From a virus: a stretch of DNA of 20,698 nt. How positions within the stretch are numbered: the stretch's first letter is position 1; each line of letters begins with the position of its first letter. The position numbers were made by a program, and so were the translations under genes. Where the stretch lies: positions 1-20,698 of IMG/VR virus record IMGVR_UViG_3300036835_000183. One strand, 5' to 3'. This document shows positions 5,725-13,773 of the stretch, piece by piece. The notes under the pieces were generated by a model. That model was not told where the DNA came from. It saw nothing but the letters and a program-made list of their open reading frames with translations, and ran no database searches.

Positions 5725-6945
5725 ATGCCGAACGCGGTGCTTTCCCGTCTGCAAGACGAACGTGACCAGCTGCTGTCGCAATGCGACCAGATCACCGACG
5801 GCGCCGAAGCCGACGAACGTGACCTGTCCGACGCGGAACGGAACCTGATCGCCCGCAACCACGCACGCATCGAATCGGAGATCGACCCGCAGCTCGAACA
5901 GCTCGAACAGCTCGAGGTGACCCGCGCCCGCCACCAGCGCGCTTCGGTGCAGCTCCCCGAGCCGGTCCGCCGAGGCGCGGTCGAACTGGTATCTCCGGAA
6001 CCGGACCCGGTCGTGTACCGGACGTTCGCGCAGTACGCCCGCGACCAGCTGATCGTCCGCTACGACCAGATCGCGCAACGGGCCGGGCCCGGCGCCCGCC
6101 AGCAAGCGGAGGACCGCATCAGCCGGGCGGTGGCCAACACCCTGTCGTCGGACGTGATGGGCCTGATCCCACCCCAGTACCTGACCCAGATCGTGGAGGT
6201 CATCTCCACGTCCCGGCCCATCGTCGAGTCCGCCCGCCGTATCGGGCTCACGTCCGGCCAGTTGATGTACCCGTCGATCGCGTCGCGACCGTCGGTGGGG
6301 AAGCAGACGGCGGAGAAGACCGAGGCGCCGTCCTCGAAGATGACCGTCAACTTCGTGACCGTCACCGCCGACACCTATGTCGGCGCCGGTGACATCTCGT
6401 GGCAGGCCATCAACTGGTCCACGCCCGACGCGCTGCAACTGTGGTTCGACCTCGCCGCCGAGGCGTACGCCCGCCAAACCGAGGCCGCCACCGGCACCGT
6501 CCTGGCGCAGCTCGCGACCGGCGCGCCGCCCGCGTCCGACGATCTCGCCGGGTGGATGGCCGCTATCGCGTCGGCCGCGGGGGACATCTACCGGTCCACG
6601 AACCGGCGGGCCGACACCATCTACGCCGACCCGACCACCGGCTACCACCTCGTCGGGCTGGTGTCGAACCAGTCGCCGGTGTTCCTGTCCACCGGCGGGT
6701 TCAGCCTGTCGACCGGGTCCGGGAACATCGCCGGCCTGCAACTGGTGATCTCGAACGGGCTCCCCGCCGGCACCGTCATCGTCGGCGCCTCGTCCGCGCT
6801 GCTGGTCGCCGAAACCGCCGGCGCGCCGGTCGAGCTGCGGGCCGTGGAACCGGCGTTGGGCGGCATGGAAGTCGGTGTCATCGGCGCGTTCGTGGCCAAG
6901 GTCATCGACACCGCCGCGTTCACGAAACTCGGCACCCCCGCCTAG
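5725..6945 (+). CDS. Major capsid protein, HK97 fold
   Basis: A 406-aa protein. The first about 75 residues are charged and helical, including a Q-L-E triplet repeat (QLEQLEQLE, about residues 56-64), and match the delta/scaffolding domain removed by the prohead protease. The rest matches the HK97 fold: an IPPQYLTQIVEVI segment (about residues 147-159), SRPIVESARRIGLTSGQLMYPSI, a beta-rich P-domain, a long helix around the DALQLWFDLAAEAYARQTE segment, and a C-terminal A-domain with GAFVAKVID. AGGGG upstream supports ATG 5725. It follows the protease after a 124-bp spacer, as expected for this module. Confidence 0.92.
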   Translation: MPNAVLSRLQDERDQLLSQCDQITDGAEADERDLSDAERNLIARNHARIESEIDPQLEQLEQLEVTRARHQRASVQLPEPVRRGAVELVSPEPDPVVYRTFAQYARDQLIVRYDQIAQRAGPGARQQAEDRISRAVANTLSSDVMGLIPPQYLTQIVEVISTSRPIVESARRIGLTSGQLMYPSIASRPSVGKQTAEKTEAPSSKMTVNFVTVTADTYVGAGDISWQAINWSTPDALQLWFDLAAEAYARQTEAATGTVLAQLATGAPPASDDLAGWMAAIASAAGDIYRSTNRRADTIYADPTTGYHLVGLVSNQSPVFLSTGGFSLSTGSGNIAGLQLVISNGLPAGTVIVGASSALLVAETAGAPVELRAVEPALGGMEVGVIGAFVAKVIDTAAFTKLGTPA

Positions 6946-6961
6946 AAGGGAAACGATCGCC

Positions 6962-7153
6962 ATGAGCGAACCGACCGCACCCGACCAGCCCATCCAGCCG
7001 TCCACCCCACCCGACAACGGCGACGACGGCGACCAGGACAACGACACCGAGTCCCGGGAGGGGCCGTCGTCGCACGACACCGCCGGCCAGTTCCCCGCCG
7101 ACGACATCGCTGCAACCCACGGCCAACACGGCGAGCCGCAGTCGTCGGAATGA
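6962..7153 (+). CDS. Small acidic disordered protein between capsid and connector
   Basis: A 63-aa protein from ATG 6962, preceded by an AGAAGGGA-type ribosome-binding site 8-15 nt upstream. Composition is Asp/Glu/Pro/Ser/Gln-rich with an acidic core (DNGDDGDQDNDTE, about residues 19-31) and no predicted hydrophobic core, so it is probably disordered. Small acidic proteins directly after the capsid gene occur in many actinobacteriophages, sometimes as decoration or assembly factors, but no specific family is recognised. The following connector gene starts 4 bp after its stop. Confidence 0.7.
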   Translation: MSEPTAPDQPIQPSTPPDNGDDGDQDNDTESREGPSSHDTAGQFPADDIAATHGQHGEPQSSE

Positions 7154-7156
7154 CCG

Positions 7157-7489
7157 GTGGCGTACGCGACCGTCGACGAGCTCGCTGCCGCGTTGCGCGT
7201 CCAGGTCACCGCCAAGAACCAGGACTTGCTCGAATCGTGTCTCGACGCTGCCGCGTCGGAGATCGACCATGCCCTCGACCGGCTACCCGACGACCCGCTG
7301 CCGGACCCGGCGCCCGAGCTCGTCGTGCGCGTGAACGTCGACCGCGGCGTCGAGTTCTACAAAGCCAACGATGCGACGTTCGGGGGGGTCGGGTTCGCCG
7401 ACACCGGCATCCTCAAAGTCCCCAACGACGGGTTCGCCCGGCACGCGGCGACCCTGATCCCGCTCACCCAACAGTTCGGCATCGCCTAG
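7157..7489 (+). CDS. Head-tail connector (gp6-like adaptor)
   Basis: A 110-aa protein from GTG 7157. It begins AYATVDELAAAL, the characteristic opening of HK97 gp6/SPP1 gp15-type adaptors, followed by helices (LLESCLDAAASEIDHAL, about residues 24-40) and a conserved-looking V-N-V-D-R-G-V-E-F-Y-K helix. Such proteins form a ring beneath the portal. Position directly after the capsid region supports the call. Its stop is followed by a 10-nt gap before the next gene. Confidence 0.75.
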   Translation: MAYATVDELAAALRVQVTAKNQDLLESCLDAAASEIDHALDRLPDDPLPDPAPELVVRVNVDRGVEFYKANDATFGGVGFADTGILKVPNDGFARHAATLIPLTQQFGIA

Positions 7490-7499
7490 GGGCGGTCCG

Positions 7500-7895
7500 G
7501 TGAATCTCGGTGAGCTGCGCGCCGCCGTGACCGCCGCCCTGTCCGGCATCCCGGACGTGACCGCGGGGGACTGGACGGTGTTCGACGCGCCCGTCGACGC
7601 GGTCGAACCGCCGTGCTACATGGTGCGGTGGGGGCCGGACCCGTGGCGGACAGTCGAGTCGGTGTGCACCGACCTCGCCCAACTCGAAGTCATCGCCGTC
7701 GCCGCCCGCCTCACCCCGGAAGCGAACTACCCCACCCTCGAGGCCCTCGTCGACGGCGCCGTCACCGCGCTCGCCCAAGCCCGGCTGCGGCCGTACCAGA
7801 CCCTCAGTCCCGGCCCGTTCGAGATCGCCCAGATCACCTACTTGGCTGCCCGTATCCAGCTACGCCGCCCCGTCACCACCACTGGAGGAACCTGA
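7500..7895 (+). CDS. Probable tail terminator / neck protein
   Basis: A 131-aa protein from GTG 7500. It starts with an amphipathic helix (LGELRAAVTAALSGIP) and continues with beta strands typical of tail-terminator proteins: CYMVRWGPDPW, then LAQLEVIAVAARLTP, a helix (ALVDGAVTALAQARL) and a final strand. Tail terminators cap the tail tube and join it to the head, and usually directly precede the major tail protein, as here. The primary sequence alone does not prove the family, and a head-closure role is possible. The next gene follows after 2 nt. Confidence 0.6.
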   Translation: MNLGELRAAVTAALSGIPDVTAGDWTVFDAPVDAVEPPCYMVRWGPDPWRTVESVCTDLAQLEVIAVAARLTPEANYPTLEALVDGAVTALAQARLRPYQTLSPGPFEIAQITYLAARIQLRRPVTTTGGT

Positions 7896-7897
7896 CC

Positions 7898-8413
7898 ATG
7901 TCCATGCAAACCGTCGACGCTGCCCCGTTCATCCTCGACCACCCCTGGGTCCAGTTGGGCCCCACCGGCACCGGCGTCGAGATCTCGTGCGCGGGCACGA
8001 ACCTGACCGCCACCGCCGACCAGGACGAGAACACCATCGAAACGTTCTGCGGGTCGTACACGTCGTACAAGGCGCCGAAGTGGACGGTCACGTTCACGCT
8101 CGCCCAGTCCTACGGCGCCGACGGGTCGTGGACGCTCATCCACCCGTTGTGCGGGACCGTGGTCCCGTTCGTGATCAAACCGGACCAGGCCACCGCGTCG
8201 GTCGACAACCCGGTCATGTCCGGCACCTGTGTCGTGAAGCAGTTGCCGTTCATCGACGCCGCCCCCGGCGAAGCATCCGAAATCGACCTCGTCCTCGCCG
8301 TCCAGGGCGACCCGGACTTCGGGATTGTCGACCCCACTGTCACTGCCGCCACGGCACCGGCGACCGCCGGCACCCAACCGGCCGGACCGGCCGGTGAGGG
8401 TTCGGCGGCGTGA
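7898..8413 (+). CDS. Major tail protein (tail tube)
   Basis: A 171-aa protein. ATG 7898 is preceded by GGAGGA at a good distance, the best ribosome-binding site in the window, which fits an abundant structural protein. The sequence is beta-rich with a central TIETFCGSYTSYKAPKWTVTFTL region (about residues 48-70) and SWTLIHPLCGTVVPF (about 77-91), the layout of siphoviral tube proteins. A Pro/Ala/Gly-rich C-terminal tail (about residues 148-171) may be flexible. Its place before the chaperones and tape measure supports the call. The next gene overlaps by 4 nt. Confidence 0.8.
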   Translation: MSMQTVDAAPFILDHPWVQLGPTGTGVEISCAGTNLTATADQDENTIETFCGSYTSYKAPKWTVTFTLAQSYGADGSWTLIHPLCGTVVPFVIKPDQATASVDNPVMSGTCVVKQLPFIDAAPGEASEIDLVLAVQGDPDFGIVDPTVTAATAPATAGTQPAGPAGEGSAA

Positions 8414-8745
8414 ACGTCGAAGTCGACATGGCCCCGCTGGTCGCGGCCACCGGCCGGCTCGCGGCCGCGCTCGCCAGCGGCGCCGACGCCGGCGCCCGCG
8501 CCCAAGCCGACTACACCGCCCACCAGGTCGCCGCCGGGGTGCCGCGCCGTACCGGCCGGTTGGCTTCCACCGTCGCCGCCGTCCCCGACCGCGACGGGTG
8601 GGCTGTCACCTACGGCGCCGGCCTCCCGTACGCCCGGTACATCGAACACCGCTCCCACGCCGTCGCCGCCGGTGTCGACGGCGCAGCGGTCATGTTCACC
8701 CAGCGGATGGAACGTCTCGCCGACCAGCTCGCGGCCCGAACATGA
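8410..8745 (+). CDS. HK97 gp10-like neck / tail-completion protein
   Basis: A 111-aa protein from GTG 8410 (GTGA overlap). After an Ala-rich helical start it shows GVPRRTGRLASTV (about residues 42-54) followed by VTYGAGLPYARYIEH (about 64-78). The pattern R-T-G-x-L followed by Y-A-x-Y-I-E-x is diagnostic of the HK97 gp10/minor-capsid-like neck family. Normally such a gene lies before the major tail protein; here it lies between the tail tube and chaperone genes. The chaperone gene begins in its stop (ATGA at 8742). Confidence 0.75.
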   Translation: MNVEVDMAPLVAATGRLAAALASGADAGARAQADYTAHQVAAGVPRRTGRLASTVAAVPDRDGWAVTYGAGLPYARYIEHRSHAVAAGVDGAAVMFTQRMERLADQLAART

Positions 8746-9041
8746 CCGCTGAAAAGGTCCGGATCGACATGGCCGACCTCACCCTCGGCGAGCTCGCCGA
8801 AGTCGGCGAACTGCTGGGAATGTCGTTGCAGGACGCCATGACCGGACCGGCGCAACCTCGCGCTGTCGCCGCGCTGGCGTGCGTGGTCGCCCGCCGCACC
8901 GACCCGGCCTACACGTTCGACCAGGCGTTGGCGTTGCACATGACCGACCTCGAGATCGTGAACGCACCGGACGCCGCGGGGGAACCGTCCGCGGGCAGCA
9001 ATGGCGCCGCGCCTGCCGTGTTGCCCGCGTCTGGCGGTTGA
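8742..9041 (+). CDS. Tail assembly chaperone, unshifted product (gpG-like)
   Basis: A 99-aa protein from ATG 8742. Residues 9-30 (DMADLTLGELAEVGELLGMSLQ) and the VVARRTDPAYTFDQAL segment (about 48-63) match the actinophage G-type chaperone that coats the tape measure during tail assembly. After about residue 80 the frame is low-complexity, as expected downstream of a programmed frameshift. The partner open frame lies one base back (-1) and continues to just before the tape measure gene. Confidence 0.82.
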   Translation: MTAEKVRIDMADLTLGELAEVGELLGMSLQDAMTGPAQPRAVAALACVVARRTDPAYTFDQALALHMTDLEIVNAPDAAGEPSAGSNGAAPAVLPASGG

Positions 9042-9163
9042 ACCCGGCCGACGTGATGCGGCTACCGGTCGGCCTGCTCGACGAGATGGACCGGGTGTTA
9101 CGCGATGAGGCGCGGGAACGGCGCCGAGCCGAAGCCCGACGGTCGCGGGGCAGGGCCCGGTAA
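8742..9163 (+). CDS. Tail assembly chaperone, -1 frameshift fusion (gpGT-like)
   Basis: The fusion is predicted as 8742-8981 joined to 8981-9163 and would have 140 aa. The in-frame part gives the G domain (80 aa). After a -1 slip on a run of five G, the second frame gives an Arg/Trp-rich linker and a helical T domain (LNPADVMRLPVGLLDEMDRVLRDEARERRRAEA), without any good start codon of its own. Its TAA shares a base with the tape measure ATG. The gene order G, T in -1 frame, tape measure is conserved in lambda and most siphophages. The second frame's content fits; the exact slip site is inferred. Confidence 0.75.
8978..8984 (+). promoter_or_regulatory. Candidate -1 slippery site G GGG GAA
   Basis: In the chaperone frame the codons read GCG GGG GAA CCG, so five consecutive Gs (8978-8982) allow glycyl-tRNA at GGG to re-pair with GGG one base upstream. 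It lies where the G frame becomes low-complexity and the -1 frame starts to carry a plausible T domain. GA-rich heptamers of this kind are known tail-chaperone shift sites. Confidence 0.6.
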
Positions 9164-11550
9164 TGGCTGACGTTCCCGTACGGTTCGTCGCCGACACGTC
9201 CAGCATCGACCGGGCCGCCGGGCAGCTCGACAAGGTCGGCTCGTCGATCTCGTCCGGTTTCAAAAAGGTCGGCGATGTCGTCGCCACGTCGTTCACGATC
9301 GGCGCCGGCGCCGTCGCCGGGTTCTCCGCCGCCGTCGTCACCAGCGGCAAGTCGTACAACGTTCTCGCCCAAACATCCCAGGCGGCGTTCAAAACCATTC
9401 TCGGTTCCGCCGACGCCGCCACCCAGATGATGTCGGATCTGGCCGGGTTCGCGAAAACGTCGCCGTTCCCCCGCCAGAACTTCATCGAAGCAACCCAACA
9501 GATGTTGGCGTTCGGGTTCGCGGCCAAAGACGTGATCCCGACCCTCGACGCCATCCAGAACGCGGTCGCCGCCACCGGCGGGTCGGCAACCCAGATCAAC
9601 GAGATCGCCGACATTCTCTCCAAGGTCCAGTCGACCGGGAAGATCACCGCCGAAACCCTCAACCAGCTCGGCTACCGGGGGATCGACGCCGCCAAACTCA
9701 TCGGCCAGGGCATGGGCGAAACCGCCCAGCAGATCCGCGACGACATCACCAACGGCACCCTCGACGCCCAAACCGCGCTGCAAACCCTCACCGACCAGAT
9801 GGCGGTCACCTACGCCGGCGCCGCCGCCAACGTGAAGAACACGTGGGCCGGTGCCACCGACCGCGTCAAAGGCGCGATGCGGGACATCGGGTCCGCCATC
9901 GTGGAACCGTTCATCTCCAAAGCGGGCGGCGGCCTCGCGCTCGAATGGGCGAACAAGTTCGCCGACCTGTTACGCAAACTCGAACCGCTCGTCACGCCCA
10001 TCGTCAACGCCGTCCTGAACGTGTTGGGCCCCGCCCTGTCGAAAGTTTCCCCGTTCCTCGACTCGCTCATCGCCAAGGTCGGCGATTTCGCTGCCGGCGG
10101 CGCCCAGTCCATTTCGAACCTGTTCGGCGCGTTGAAAGACCTGGCCCCGGTCCTCGCCCCCATCGTCGGGATGCTGTTGAAAACCGGTGGCGCGAACCTG
10201 GCGTCGGCGTTCGGACCGTTGGGCGGAATCGTCTCCGGTGTCACGTCCGCGTTCGGGCCGTTGGGGTCCACCGTCGCCGCGCTCCTGGTGACCATGCCCG
10301 ACCTGCGCGGTGTGATCGGCGACGTGTTCGACGTGCTCAAAGGATTGATGGGCCCGATCGGTGATGTCGTCAAATCGTTGGCCGGCGCCCTCAAACCGGT
10401 CCTCGCCGCCATCGTCCCCGTCCTCGGGAAACTGGGAACGACGATCGCCACCGCGTTCGTGAAACTCGCCCCGTTCGTCGTGCAACTCGTCGACGCGTTC
10501 ACGCCGCTGCTACCCGTTATCGGCGAGCTGGCCACCGTTCTCATCCAGGATCTGCTGCCCGCGCTCATGCCGATACTGCCGGTGTTCGTGAAACTGGCCG
10601 AGATCCTGTCGATCGGGCTCGTCTACGCCATCAACGCCGTCATCGCCCCGCTCACCTGGATGAGCGACTGGATGACCCAGAACCAGACGTTGGCGCAATC
10701 CATCGCCATCGGCCTCGGCGCCATCGGCGCCGTCATCCTCGCCATGCTCGTCCCCGCTTTCCTGGCGTGGGCCGCCGGCGCGCTCGCCGCCGCCGCCGCC
10801 ACCCTGCTCGCCATCGCCCCGTTCGTCGTGATCGGCGCCGCCGTCGCCGCGCTCGCCTACCTCATCATCACCAACTGGGACACCATCAAATCCGCCACCG
10901 CCGCCGTGTGGGATTTCATCGTGGGCGCCTTCCACGCCGTCGTCGATTTCCTGAAACAGGTGCCCGGCTGGATCGCCGACATCTTCAAGGGACTGTTCGA
11001 CATTCTCACCTGGCCGTACCGGACCGCCTGGGACTTCATCGTCAACCTGTGGAACGGCGCCAAAGAGTTCTTCGGGAAAATCCCCGGCTGGATCGCCGAC
11101 GCCCTCTCGACCGTGTGGGATGTCATCACGTCCCCGTTCCAACGGGCGTGGGACTGGATCAAAACATGGGTGATCGACCCCATCAAAACCGAATTCCAAG
11201 GCGCCATCGACCTGATCAAATCCGGGTTCAACGGGGTCGCCCGATTCTGGAACAGCACCGTCGGATCCCTGTCGTTCGAGATCCCATCGTGGGTGCCCGG
11301 CATCGGCGGGAAAGGGTTCGACGTTCCCGACATCCCCCTCCTCGACACCGGCGGGATCGTCACGAGACCGACGTTGGCGTTGCTCGCCGCCAACAGCCGA
11401 CCCGAAGCCGTCATCCCCCTCTCCGGGCCCGGGTCGCCGGTTCGTACCGGGCCGGTCGTGCACATCGAACAGGCCGTGTTCACCGACCAGACCGACATCG
11501 ACCTGTTCATGGCCCGCGTGGCGTGGGCCGCGCAAACCGAGAGGGTCTGA
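9163..11550 (+). CDS. Tail tape measure protein
   Basis: A 795-aa protein whose length sets tail length; at about 1.5 angstrom per residue this suggests a tail near 120 nm. The N terminus (VPVRFVADTSSIDRAAGQLDKV) and the FAKTSPFPRQNFIEATQQMLAFGF region (about residues 97-120) are typical. A long Ala/Gly/Val/Leu-rich hydrophobic stretch at about residues 512-568 contains probable membrane-inserting helices. A 40-residue repeat follows, with Trp at 583, 623 and 663 and two copies of PGWIAD. The C terminus (LLDTGGIVTRPTLALLA and PEAVIPL) matches the usual tape-measure end. ATG 9163 shares a base with the fused chaperone stop. Confidence 0.95.
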   Translation: MADVPVRFVADTSSIDRAAGQLDKVGSSISSGFKKVGDVVATSFTIGAGAVAGFSAAVVTSGKSYNVLAQTSQAAFKTILGSADAATQMMSDLAGFAKTSPFPRQNFIEATQQMLAFGFAAKDVIPTLDAIQNAVAATGGSATQINEIADILSKVQSTGKITAETLNQLGYRGIDAAKLIGQGMGETAQQIRDDITNGTLDAQTALQTLTDQMAVTYAGAAANVKNTWAGATDRVKGAMRDIGSAIVEPFISKAGGGLALEWANKFADLLRKLEPLVTPIVNAVLNVLGPALSKVSPFLDSLIAKVGDFAAGGAQSISNLFGALKDLAPVLAPIVGMLLKTGGANLASAFGPLGGIVSGVTSAFGPLGSTVAALLVTMPDLRGVIGDVFDVLKGLMGPIGDVVKSLAGALKPVLAAIVPVLGKLGTTIATAFVKLAPFVVQLVDAFTPLLPVIGELATVLIQDLLPALMPILPVFVKLAEILSIGLVYAINAVIAPLTWMSDWMTQNQTLAQSIAIGLGAIGAVILAMLVPAFLAWAAGALAAAAATLLAIAPFVVIGAAVAALAYLIITNWDTIKSATAAVWDFIVGAFHAVVDFLKQVPGWIADIFKGLFDILTWPYRTAWDFIVNLWNGAKEFFGKIPGWIADALSTVWDVITSPFQRAWDWIKTWVIDPIKTEFQGAIDLIKSGFNGVARFWNSTVGSLSFEIPSWVPGIGGKGFDVPDIPLLDTGGIVTRPTLALLAANSRPEAVIPLSGPGSPVRTGPVVHIEQAVFTDQTDIDLFMARVAWAAQTERV

Positions 11551-11551
11551 C

Positions 11552-12445
11552 ATGGCGACACCGTGTGTACGGCGGGCCTGGTTGACGCTCGGGAGCTCGA
11601 GCATCGATCTGCAGAACGAGGCGGGCGGCTGGTACTGCACCAACCTCAACCTCGGCTACCCCGAGGTCCGGGAAGTCGTCAACAACCGGCCCGACCAGGA
11701 CGGCATCGACGACCGCACCCGCTACTTCGGGAAACGCCCCGTCACCGCCGACATCGTCACCTACGCCTCGAGCGCCGGCTCGATCGATGATGTGGCCGAC
11801 AACTTCGCGCCGTTCATGGTTCCGTCCGCCCGGCCCGTTTTGCACTGGATCCTGGACCGTCCCGGCACCCCCGAACGGACACTGGTCGTGCGGGCGGCGG
11901 GATACGACTGGGCGGTCGCCGGCGACCAGGAACGCGACATCCACCTGGCGTGGGTCGCGGCCGACCCCATCGCCCGCGCCACCACTACGAGCTCGGCGAC
12001 GGCGTGGGCGGGGTCGACCGCGGGGGTGGGCCGGGCCTACGACCTGACGTTCGCTCGCTCCTACCCGGCGGGCACGTCCAGCTCGACGGTCGGGATGATC
12101 AGGGTGACCGGCGACGTTCCTGTCTACCCGCTGTACCGCATCTACGGGCCCATCACCCGCCCGATCGTGTCCGTCGGCGTGTTCCCGGCCAACCGGACCA
12201 TCATGATCACGTTCCTGTCGTCGTTCACGATCGGGTCCGGCCAGTGGGTTGATGTCGACTCGGCCCGCAAAACCGCGGTGTTGAACAGCGACCCCGCCCA
12301 GTCGGTGCTGTCGTCGATCGACTGGTTGAACACGAAATGGGGGGCGATCGACCCGCCCAACTGGGGTCAGCTCACCATCAACGGTTCGTCGACCAGTCCC
12401 GTCACCCAAGTCCAAGCGATCTGGACCGAAGGGTTCCTGTCGTGA
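11552..12445 (+). CDS. Distal tail protein (Dit-like)
   Basis: A 297-aa protein from ATG 11552, one base after the tape-measure stop. Dit forms the hexameric hub at the tail tip. The sequence is beta-rich, with NLGYPEVREVVNNRPDQDGIDDRTRYFGKRPVTADI (about residues 34-69) resembling the Dit N-terminal beta-sandwich that often ends in a G-x-R-x-V/I strand, and a C-terminal galectin-like half (about 170-297, with PLYRIYGPITRPIV and a final IDWLNTKWGAI segment). The position after the tape measure is canonical. The next gene overlaps by 4 nt. Confidence 0.8.
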   Translation: MATPCVRRAWLTLGSSSIDLQNEAGGWYCTNLNLGYPEVREVVNNRPDQDGIDDRTRYFGKRPVTADIVTYASSAGSIDDVADNFAPFMVPSARPVLHWILDRPGTPERTLVVRAAGYDWAVAGDQERDIHLAWVAADPIARATTTSSATAWAGSTAGVGRAYDLTFARSYPAGTSSSTVGMIRVTGDVPVYPLYRIYGPITRPIVSVGVFPANRTIMITFLSSFTIGSGQWVDVDSARKTAVLNSDPAQSVLSSIDWLNTKWGAIDPPNWGQLTINGSSTSPVTQVQAIWTEGFLS

Positions 12446-13764
12446 CGTGGCCGGCGGGCCGGGCCCCCACCGGTCCCGGGATCCAACCGGTCGTGTCCGG
12501 GAACGGTGACAGCGCGGCGCGGGCCGCGCCCGGGACGTACCCGGTGCCGGTGGGGCGGGGACAGTGGCGGCTGCTGTCCGCGCAACGACCGTTCGCCGCC
12601 CAGGCGTGGACCGACCTCGCGACCGGCGAGCTCGCCCAGGCCCGTTCCCGCCGGCTGGAGCAGAAATGGAACGCGCCGGCGACACTGTCGTTCGCGGTCG
12701 ACGGCCGCGCCGACGCCGCCGCCGCCATCGCCGAACTCCAAACCGATGTGATCGCCCTGCGGTGGGACGACCAGACCGGCAGAGACATACCCGTGTTCCG
12801 GGGGCCGGTCACCCAATCCCAGGACACGCTGTCCGAACAGGCCCACACCGTTACCTTCACCTGCCACGACTATTCGGCGCTGTTGTGGCGGCGGCTGCTC
12901 ACCGCCACCGTCACCTACACCCAGATCGACCAGGACACCATCGTCGCCGGGCTGTTGAACCGGGCCGTCGCCACCAGCTCGTCGTCCGGTACCAGCCTGA
13001 CGCCCGGCTCCTACCTGCCGCTCACCGTGTACCAGCGGAACCCCGACGGTTCGGCCCGGTCCGTGTCCGGACAGAAACGGGACCGCACCTACTATCCCAA
13101 CAGCCAGATCGGGCAACTGTTCGACGACCTGTCGAAAGTGCAGGGCGGGTTCGACTGGGACGTTGCCCCCGCCTACGCCAACCCGTCCTACGACGGGCTG
13201 CGGATCTTCTACCCGTACCAGGGTGTGGTCCGCACCGCCCCGGCGCTCGTGTACGGGTCGACGGTGGCGACCGTGTCGAGGTCGATCAACAGCGGCGACT
13301 ACGGCAACTATGTGCGGGTCGTCGGCAACAACGGCTCATCGGACCCCAACGCGCCGCAACTGTTCGCGGAGGCGTGGAATCCGGACGCCAACGACATCAC
13401 CCGTATCCCCATCGGACTGTGGATGCACGACGAGAACGCGGCCGACGTTTCCGTGCAGGCCACGTTGAACGACAAAGCGGCCGGGGATCTCGCCCAGTCC
13501 GGGATCGTCGTCCCCAACTACACGATCGGTTTGCGGCCCGGCGCCTACTCCTGGGGGAACCCGAACATGGGCGATGTCGTCCCGTTGGTCATCCAGGCGG
13601 GCCGGTTGAACGTGAACACCACCATCCGGGTGTTGGGGATCACGTTCGACGTCGGCGACGACGGCCAGGAAGACGTGACGTTGACGGTGGGGCGGCCCAC
13701 CACCACCCTCGCCGGTCTCCTCGCCGAACCCGTCCAGGACACCGCCGCCCTCACCCGCAGATAG
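12442..13764 (+). CDS. Baseplate / minor tail protein, Gp37-like (Siphovirus ReqiPepy6 family)
   Basis: A 440-aa protein. GTG 12442 is chosen because it overlaps the Dit stop (GTGA); an upstream extension to 12337 would run inside dit. The segment RRLEQKWNAPATLSFAVDG (about residues 70-88) is the start of the Gp37-like/tail-associated domain, and HTVTFTCHDYSALLWRRLL (about 134-152) continues it. The rest is beta-rich with repeated Trp/Tyr/Asn. Such proteins follow Dit and form the central tail tip, contacting the host surface. The Ser-rich block near residue 175 may be a loop. A 9-nt gap precedes the next tail gene. Confidence 0.8.
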   Translation: MTWPAGRAPTGPGIQPVVSGNGDSAARAAPGTYPVPVGRGQWRLLSAQRPFAAQAWTDLATGELAQARSRRLEQKWNAPATLSFAVDGRADAAAAIAELQTDVIALRWDDQTGRDIPVFRGPVTQSQDTLSEQAHTVTFTCHDYSALLWRRLLTATVTYTQIDQDTIVAGLLNRAVATSSSSGTSLTPGSYLPLTVYQRNPDGSARSVSGQKRDRTYYPNSQIGQLFDDLSKVQGGFDWDVAPAYANPSYDGLRIFYPYQGVVRTAPALVYGSTVATVSRSINSGDYGNYVRVVGNNGSSDPNAPQLFAEAWNPDANDITRIPIGLWMHDENAADVSVQATLNDKAAGDLAQSGIVVPNYTIGLRPGAYSWGNPNMGDVVPLVIQAGRLNVNTTIRVLGITFDVGDDGQEDVTLTVGRPTTTLAGLLAEPVQDTAALTRR

Positions 13765-13773
13765 GAGACCCGT

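Noticed and set aside
5891-5918. Tandem CAGCTCGAA repeat
   Set aside because: It simply encodes the Gln-Leu-Glu heptad-like run in the capsid delta domain.
5557-7215. 552-aa minus-strand open frame opposite the capsid gene
   Set aside because: It overlaps a well supported capsid gene and encodes repetitive Gly/Asp/Val/Arg sequence without any domain.
10510-11649. 379-aa minus-strand frame opposite the tape measure
   Set aside because: A Gly/Asp/Glu-rich shadow with no recognisable motif; the tape measure on the other strand is clear.
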